This document shows positions 59,231 through 64,000 of a stretch of DNA of 64,000 nucleotides, one piece after another. The notes below the pieces were generated by a model. The model was given only the letters and a program-made list of their open reading frames with translations, was not told the DNA's origin and did not search any database. Source of the DNA: Bacillus sp. FJAT-29790. GTDB lineage: Bacteria; Bacillota; Bacilli; Bacillales; Cytobacillaceae. Position numbers and translations under genes: made by a program. The stretch is from positions 2,571,424-2,635,423 of the forward strand of contig NZ_JAHNZZ010000001.1 in assembly GCF_019039215.1 (NCBI RefSeq). Direction: 5' to 3'. Each line of letters starts with the position of its first letter. The stretch's first letter is position 1.

Positions 59231-59302
59231 GTGATAGACCATATTAAAGCACTAGCAAAAAAGTTTACTTCTAGTCTTGTTCTTTTGACTTATCAATATA
59301 GG
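59231..59302 (+). pseudogene. Possible DUF2512 gene fragment
   Basis: A GTG-initiated frame reads VIDHIKALAKKFTSSLVLLTY, like the N-terminus of DUF2512 (YndM) membrane proteins, then runs on into unrelated codons and a stop at 59341. If real, it is a truncated remnant at the junction with the next gene. Confidence 0.25.
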
Positions 59303-59312
59303 GGTGAATTAA

Positions 59313-59639
59313 TTGACTGTTTTTGTTTACCAAACGTTTGATATTAAACAGGAGAAATTTAAAGAAGTAATAAAAAATTTAAGAGAAATTAAGATGTATC
59401 GGAATGAAAACTTTAGTCACAAGGTAGAGATATTAATGCCTATCACTGGACGGGATCATACATACGCACTTCTTTCAACATACGAAGGACTTGCAGAAAT
59501 GGAATTACAGAACAAAAAGATGTTCGACGATGAAGAGTATTTGAAAATGATTGGTGAGTTTTTTCTCGAAAACATTGTTCAAGGCAGTATAAATACACAA
59601 CTTTACCGATCTATGAATGATAATCAACAGGATAAATAA
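59313..59639 (+). CDS. Small uncharacterised protein
   Basis: A 108-residue protein of mixed alpha-beta pattern: a strand MTVFVYQTFDI, a helix rich in K, then KVEILMPITGRDHTYALLSTYEG. This pattern looks like a dimeric alpha-beta barrel (ABM/NIPSNAP-type) but I recognise no family. The start is TTG at 59313 with AGGGGTGAATTAA upstream. It is flanked by noncoding sequence and a gene fragment, has no partner, and is followed by a terminator shared with trmB. No role can be inferred. Confidence 0.65.
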   Translation: MTVFVYQTFDIKQEKFKEVIKNLREIKMYRNENFSHKVEILMPITGRDHTYALLSTYEGLAEMELQNKKMFDDEEYLKMIGEFFLENIVQGSINTQLYRSMNDNQQDK

Positions 59640-59732
59640 ACGGCCTAGCTGTATTATTTTAACGATGGGCAAAATGACAAATTTAATAGGGTAAGGTTTC
59701 ATTAAACCAATATCTTTAAGCTAATAAATAGT

Positions 59733-59776
59733 CATAAAAAAGAACGCATGCTGCACATGCGTCCTTTTTTATGACT
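59733..59776. terminator. Bidirectional terminator before trmB
   Basis: Arms GACGCATGTG-type: ACGCATG and CATGCGT around CTGCA, flanked by AAAAAAG and CTTTTTT. Confidence 0.85.
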
Positions 59777-60431
59777 ATTTATCCTTTTTTCCACTCGTAT
59801 ATTGAACTTCGCATCGATATATACGGTTTCCCTTTTTGGAGAATTTTTCTTCATATTCGGTCATAATATTTCCTTCAAAATCACTGTTATGAAGGTCTAA
59901 GCTCACGTATTTAAGCAAGACTCCATATTCCGAAAAGCTCATAAGTGAGCTTTCAAATAATCCTTGATTATCCGTCTTAAAGTGGATTTCACCGTTCTCA
60001 ACAAGGATGTCTTCGTATACGCTTAAGAAACTTTTATAAGTTAGTCTCCGTTTGGCATGGCGAGTCTTCGGCCATGGATCGGAAAAATTCAGATAAACTC
60101 TGTCAACTTCTCCGCCATCAAAAAAATCCCTTAGGTCGTTTGCATTTACATTCATTAGTTTTACATTAGACAGTTCTGCTTCAATGACCAAGTCCAGTGC
60201 GGTGACAATCACACTTTCAGCTAATTCAATGCCAATATAATTAATATCAGGGTTAGCCTTTGCCATTCCTGTAATAAAACGACCTTTGCCGGTCCCAATT
60301 TCTATATGAAGCGGTTGTTTTTTTTCAAAAATTTCATGCCATTTCCCTTTGTATTGTTCAGGAGAAGGAATAACGTATTGCGGATACTCGGCAAGCTTTT
60401 CCCTTGCCCATGGTTTATTTCTTTGTCGCAT
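59775..60431 (-). CDS. trmB: tRNA (guanine-N7)-methyltransferase
   Basis: A 218-residue Rossmann-fold enzyme that methylates G46 in the variable loop of tRNA with SAM. The SAM-binding loop is [14 protein letters not shown] (about residues 43-56), the acidic residue follows in YIGIELAES, and the catalytic segment is [17 protein letters not shown]. The N-terminal MRQRNKPWA is conserved. It is transcribed alone in this window. The ATG at 60431 has a weak upstream AGGAGTG. Confidence 0.96.
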   Translation of the reverse strand: MRQRNKPWAREKLAEYPQYVIPSPEQYKGKWHEIFEKKQPLHIEIGTGKGRFITGMAKANPDINYIGIELAESVIVTALDLVIEAELSNVKLMNVNANDLRDFFDGGEVDRVYLNFSDPWPKTRHAKRRLTYKSFLSVYEDILVENGEIHFKTDNQGLFESSLMSFSEYGVLLKYVSLDLHNSDFEGNIMTEYEEKFSKKGNRIYRCEVQYTSGKKDK

Positions 60432-60484
60432 GCTTACACTCCTAAAAATTTAATATCGTTCAAACAATATCATGCAATTTCAGA

Positions 60485-60640
60485 CGTTGCAACCCCGAAA
60501 TGCGGAAGCGCCTTCGGAACACACAGATTGTTCCTGCGATTGATTATTCCTAGAAGTATTCCTTATGAGATAGATATTTCTCTAATTCAAAAAATTACGC
60601 TTTCCTGTCTATCTAGAACAGCAGTCCATGCATAAATAAA
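60485..60640. repeat. Degenerate GC-rich intergenic repeat
   Basis: GAAATGCGGAAGCGCC and TTGTTCCTGCGATTGATT, then TACGCTTTCCTGTCTATC; related to the element near 57.9 kb. It fills the trmB/ytzH divergent gap. Confidence 0.4.
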
Positions 60641-60707
60641 AAAGGAATTCACAACCTAACAAGTGAATTCCCTTTTACAAGCAATTAAGAAAGAGAAGGT
60701 GTCAATT

Positions 60708-60986
60708 ATGCCAATTAACCATCAGGATCAGTTGAATTTATTAAAAGATATATTAAGCAACCATCAAACCGATTGTTGCGGCTCAGTTTCAGAATGTGAA
60801 CAATTAGAACGATTAGTGAAATCTTTAATGGTTCATCCGAATATGGACCAAAGGACAAAACCTGTATTGGAAGAAATATATTATTACGGTCAAAATGGCA
60901 GAAACTCTTCCCAATTGGACAACCATATAGAATTACATCAACAGGAGCTATCCCAATGGGTGAATGATATCAATCAGTTTTCTTGA
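60708..60986 (+). CDS. ytzH: YtzH-like protein
   Basis: A 92-residue helical cytosolic protein of the YtzH family with the start MPINHQDQLNLLKDILSNH and the cysteine pair in TDCCGSVSECEQLERL. No function is known; the B. subtilis neighbour order trmB-ytzH-ytmP is kept. I chose the ATG at 60708 with AGAAGGTGTCAATT upstream; a frame start at 60663 has no site. Its 3' end overlaps the antisense ytmP gene by 13 bases. Confidence 0.85.
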   Translation: MPINHQDQLNLLKDILSNHQTDCCGSVSECEQLERLVKSLMVHPNMDQRTKPVLEEIYYYGQNGRNSSQLDNHIELHQQELSQWVNDINQFS

Positions 60987-61756
60987 TGAATTCCCTCTAA
61001 AAATTGCAGCCATTTATTCATCTCTTGTAAACGGTACTTACTTTTATGCCATTGAATCGATGTCAATGTTTGGGCAATCGCATACCACTTCATCCTTAAC
61101 ATTAATTCATCTGTCAGCATCCGCCCATAGCGCTCGACCCAGTCTGCCCACTTTTGCTTCGGGATGTACCAGTATAATAACATGCCCATATCCATGGCGG
61201 GGTCTGCAATCATCGCCCCGTCCCAGTCAATTAAGTACAACTGGTTGTTTTCAGCTAACAGCCAGTTGTTATGATTAACGTCACAATGGCAAACAGTCTT
61301 TTCCTCACATTGGATATTTAATATTTCTTCTCTAAGAAACTCGATCGAATGAGCGACAGCTTTATTCTCCTTTAGTTCCACATCCACTTCTTCTTCGATC
61401 ATGTGGAGTAGAGTTTCTGGATAAAGTGGAGATTTCCCCAATCTTTTTAACATACCAAGCAAGGGTTCTGAACTATGAATCTTATTCAGCAGCCTTGCCA
61501 CACGTTCATTGTTCATTTCAGCTTGCTTGAGCTCTCTCCCATTTAACCATTTCTGGGCAGTAATAACGTCACCGTTTTCAAGTCTCTTCGTCCAAACAAG
61601 CTTAGGGACAATTCCCTCAGCGGATAAAACAGCTAGAAATGGAGATGAGTTCCGTTTCAGGAACAGTCTTTGTTCTTTATGCTTGGCAAAAAACGCTTCT
61701 CCGGTTGCACCGCCTGCGGGAACAATCTCCCAGTCTTGTCCAAATAAATGTTCCAA
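60974..61756 (-). CDS. ytmP: Aminoglycoside phosphotransferase-fold protein YtmP
   Basis: A 260-residue APH/choline kinase-like protein. The catalytic loop CHCDVNHNNWLL (the HxD motif and Asn) and the metal motif YLIDWDGAMIADPAMDMGMLLYW are intact, so kinase activity is likely. The substrate is unknown; resistance is not implied, since such proteins commonly phosphorylate small metabolites. The start is TTG at 61756 six bases after CAGGTGAA. Its 3' end overlaps ytzH by 13 bases tail to tail. Confidence 0.9.
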   Translation of the reverse strand: MEHLFGQDWEIVPAGGATGEAFFAKHKEQRLFLKRNSSPFLAVLSAEGIVPKLVWTKRLENGDVITAQKWLNGRELKQAEMNNERVARLLNKIHSSEPLLGMLKRLGKSPLYPETLLHMIEEEVDVELKENKAVAHSIEFLREEILNIQCEEKTVCHCDVNHNNWLLAENNQLYLIDWDGAMIADPAMDMGMLLYWYIPKQKWADWVERYGRMLTDELMLRMKWYAIAQTLTSIQWHKSKYRLQEMNKWLQFLEGIHQEN

Positions 61757-61841
61757 AATTGTTCACCTGCAATTTGTTAAGCCATTGTGTAAAACAGCTA
61801 TGATAGAAAGCATAAGGCTGCCAATTGCTTCAATTATATTT

Positions 61842-62033
61842 TTAACTTTATTCAGCGGAAGTCTCTTAACGAATATAATTGGGAAGAGAATGCAAATAGG
61901 TATGCAATTCAGTAGGGGTTCAAACCCCGGCTGAATAAAGTTAAGCCTCTGGCGGATGCCCCAGGTTTTTTAAAGGAATATATCGAGCAAGCTCGATAAA
62001 AATCTGGGTGCAAATACGCCAAGGCGAATTTGA
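61842..62033. repeat. Family B repeat, inverted
   Basis: Begins TTAACTTTATTCAGCGGAAG and ends ATACGCCAAGGCGAATTTGA, the reverse complement of the other copies, with internal TCGAGCAAGCTCGA and a longer GGTTCAAACCCCGGCTGAAT section. Confidence 0.75.
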
Positions 62034-62122
62034 TCCATGCGCCTTGTACATGTATATTGACAGAAAGAGAAGGCGGACCCATAAAAAGCCCACCAATCCG
62101 AATTCATTTTATTATTGGATTA

Positions 62123-62223
62123 AGCTCTTTTCGCATATATTGTTGTTTTTAGCCTTCAAAGTTTGCCCGTTGATTTTCATATAAAATCACTCTAAAAAAG
62201 CAATAAAGTTTACGAAAACAGCC
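62123..62223. repeat. Family A repeat, short
   Basis: AGCTCTTTTCGCATATATTG to TTTACGAAAACAGCC with CCGTTGATTTTC but no GC-rich core. Confidence 0.65.
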
Positions 62224-62239
62224 TTGGATTAAAATAAAA

Positions 62240-62280
62240 AAAAGCTATTGATGCAAGTATCTCACAATAGCTCTCTTTAT
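62240..62280 (-). terminator. Pullulanase transcript terminator
   Basis: Minus-strand arms AGCTATTG and CAATAGCT followed by a run of eight T, about 90 bases after the stop. Confidence 0.7.
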
Positions 62281-62366
62281 AAATTTTATTCTTCCTTGCT
62301 TTTTTCGTCAAGTCCATTTATTTTTGTTTCAAAATAAGTTAGTGGATAGTGATATCTTTTTAGTAA

Positions 62367-64000
62367 TTATTGACGAACTAACACATAGGAGCTGACTGGC
62401 ATAAGCAATAAATCATGTTTAACATGCCTGGTAGGGCTCATATCAGCATGTTGGTCATCCGCAAGCACTTCCCATTCTCCTTCTGGTAAATTAATAGGTT
62501 GTTGAACGAGGGCGGGATTAATAAAAACAATGATCTGGCTCCATTTTCCATATTCCCGAACCTTATCAAGCGTATAGCCAATAACCGGTCTATTAACGGA
62601 CAAGAACTGCATATGCTGACGTATTTGTTCTGCGGTTGAGAACCTAAAAGCCCTATGTGTCTTCCTTATTTCGATGATCCCTTTAATATATTTAATGTTC
62701 TCTGAAAATCGCCCTTTACAAGCCCAGCTCAATTGATTCACATCATCAGGTGATTGATAGCTATTGCCAATTCCCTTTTTTGACCTGAAGAACTCCTGTC
62801 CGCTGTGCAAAAACGGGATTCCCTGGGCAAGCATCACCATAACGGTTGCTAGCCGATGCTGCCGCTTTTTTATATCGTCATCTATCGCGGTGGAGCAAAC
62901 AGATAGTTTATCCCATAATGTATGATTATCATGAGATTCCACATAATTTACGGATTGGACAGGTGAAAAGAAAAGACCTTTTTCTTTTTTTTCAAGTCCA
63001 ATGCTCCCTGCTAGAACCTGTCTTGCTGCTTCGTAATAATGTTCATTTCCTAGTGCATACCCCTTATCATAAAGATTAAAGGTACTGCCTTTTATAGAAT
63101 CCCTGAACCAGTCATTAAATTGGCCAATTCTTGGAAGTTTTTCCTGATTGCGGATACTTGCTTTTTTATCCCCTGGGATTGGTGTATTCAAATCCCAGCC
63201 TTCGCCGATAATTAGTGCAGACGGATCTACCGAGTCAACAACTTCCCGAATTTGACTCATCGTTTCAACATCAAGAATCCCCATCAAATCAAATCTGAAA
63301 CCATCGATGAAATATTCATCCATCCAAAATCGGATCGAATCAATAATAAATTTCCTGGTCATTAATCTTTCGGAAGCAATATCATTCCCAACTCCGGTAC
63401 CATTTGAGGGCATGCCGAATTCATCATGCCGAAAAAAATAACCGGGGACAACTTTTTCAAATGAAGAATTCTCGCGGATATATACATGATTATAGACACC
63501 GTCCATAATGACCCTAAGCCCTTGGGAATGAACAGCGTGAATCATCGACTTCAATTCCTTGATTCTCGTATATGGATCAGCAGGATTTGTCGAATAGCTC
63601 CCTTCAGGTGCATTAAAATGCAAAGGATTATAGCCCCAATTATAATCTTTTTTCGTGCCTCTCTCGTCCACACCTTCGAAGTCATGGAATGGAAGAAACT
63701 CAAGATGCGTAATGCCAAGCTCTTTTACATAGGAAAGACCGGTTATAGTCCCATCCTCTCCTACTGTATTTAATTCCCCTACTCCAAGATAGGTCCCTTT
63801 TTTTGTTATTCCACTGTCCGGATGTATTGTAAAATCCCTGATATGAGTTTCGTAAATAATGGCATCAGTGGGCTTCTCTAAAGGAGGAAGGGGCAGCTTT
63901 TCAATTTTTGTTTTTTGCAAATCAATGACAATCCCACATTCTCCATTAACGGTTACAGAAACGGCATACGGATCAACTGCCTCTCTCCATTCCAAGTTAA
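62367..64000 (-). CDS. amyX: Type I pullulanase, N-terminus outside the window
   Basis: The visible part is a GH13 pullulanase that cleaves alpha-1,6 branches of pullulan and limit dextrins. It has YETHIRDFTIHP, the YNWGYNPLHFNAPEGSYS region I signature, GFRFDLMG with the nucleophile aspartate, IIGEGWDL with the acid/base glutamate and VESHDNHT with the third acid. Full AmyX is about 710 residues, and the reading frame is open to the window edge at 64000, so roughly 170 N-terminal residues with the CBM-like domain lie beyond it. No complete start can be assigned. It occupies the B. subtilis amyX place after ytmP. Confidence 0.95.
   Translation of the reverse strand, partial: NLEWREAVDPYAVSVTVNGECGIVIDLQKTKIEKLPLPPLEKPTDAIIYETHIRDFTIHPDSGITKKGTYLGVGELNTVGEDGTITGLSYVKELGITHLEFLPFHDFEGVDERGTKKDYNWGYNPLHFNAPEGSYSTNPADPYTRIKELKSMIHAVHSQGLRVIMDGVYNHVYIRENSSFEKVVPGYFFRHDEFGMPSNGTGVGNDIASERLMTRKFIIDSIRFWMDEYFIDGFRFDLMGILDVETMSQIREVVDSVDPSALIIGEGWDLNTPIPGDKKASIRNQEKLPRIGQFNDWFRDSIKGSTFNLYDKGYALGNEHYYEAARQVLAGSIGLEKKEKGLFFSPVQSVNYVESHDNHTLWDKLSVCSTAIDDDIKKRQHRLATVMVMLAQGIPFLHSGQEFFRSKKGIGNSYQSPDDVNQLSWACKGRFSENIKYIKGIIEIRKTHRAFRFSTAEQIRQHMQFLSVNRPVIGYTLDKVREYGKWSQIIVFINPALVQQPINLPEGEWEVLADDQHADMSPTRHVKHDLLLMPVSSYVLVRQ

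Noticed and set aside
61509-61934. Long plus-strand frame opposite ytmP
   Set aside because: It is a shadow of the ytmP coding strand and lacks a start signal; ytmP has catalytic motifs.

Overview
The window is a stretch of low-GC Gram-positive chromosome from a spore-forming, motile member of the Bacillaceae. The evidence is an alpha/beta-type spore protein with a sigma-G promoter, B. subtilis-type genes in nearly B. subtilis order, T-box, S-box and S4-leader RNAs, and CcpA cre sites. The backbone matches, from memory, the B. subtilis ytcI-sspA-thiI-nifZ-braB-ezrA-hisJ-refZ-ytsP-dgcP-rpsD-tyrS-acsA-acuABC-motPS-ccpA-aroA-ytxJHG-murC-sftA-ytpQP-ytoP-ytzB-trmB-ytzH-ytmP-amyX block. I cannot name the species; Mesobacillus, Cytobacillus or Neobacillus-like are plausible. 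Layout: 1-3.3 kb rarD, an acyl-CoA synthetase and sspA. 3.5-9.4 kb thiI with its cysteine desulfurase, braB and ezrA. 9.7-16.3 kb hisJ, refZ, ytsP, a methionine gamma-lyase with a perfect cre site, the diguanylate cyclase dgcP and an anchored unknown protein. 16.3-22.1 kb rpsD with its leader, T-box-controlled tyrS, and a bifunctional penicillin-binding protein. 22.1-26.9 kb acetyl-CoA synthetase divergent from acuABC with a cre between them. 26.9-31.4 kb motS-motP, ccpA, aroA. 31.7-38.3 kb an FtsA-like protein with a repeat tail, the ytxGHJ stress genes, an M29 aminopeptidase and murC. 38.8-50.6 kb nicotinate phosphoribosyltransferase, sftA, ytpQ, ytpP, a chemotaxis receptor, a lipoprotein, ytoQ, a DUF84 phosphatase, ytoP, ytzB. 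50.8-59.0 kb an acyl-CoA catabolic block absent from the B. subtilis layout as I remember it. 59.3-64 kb a small unknown gene, trmB, ytzH, ytmP and the cut-off pullulanase gene. The strongest unexpected signal is at 57.5-57.9 kb. A complete SAM-I (S-box) riboswitch with its own promoter and intrinsic terminator precedes a six-gene minus-strand operon: crotonase, 3-hydroxyacyl-CoA dehydrogenase, AMP-forming acyl-CoA ligase, acyl-CoA dehydrogenase, alpha/beta hydrolase and aldehyde dehydrogenase. S-boxes normally govern methionine and cysteine genes. The ligase, dehydrogenase and crotonase combination parallels the DmdB/DmdC/DmdD route that releases methanethiol from methylmercaptopropionate. 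A SAM-controlled sulfur-scavenging pathway is therefore a testable idea, not a proven one. The intergenic regions are crowded with dispersed repeats. Family A (about 14 full or partial copies) has termini GGCTGTTTTCGTAAA and TTTACGAAAACAGCC. Family B has three copies starting near AATTCGCCTTGGCG. Further composite GC-rich elements occur. They sit inside the acuABC operon, between ccpA and motP, on both sides of the nicotinate phosphoribosyltransferase gene, and directly against the hisJ ribosome-binding site. Many genes use GTG or TTG starts, and several starts below were shortened to fit the Shine-Dalgarno sequence and the family N-terminus.
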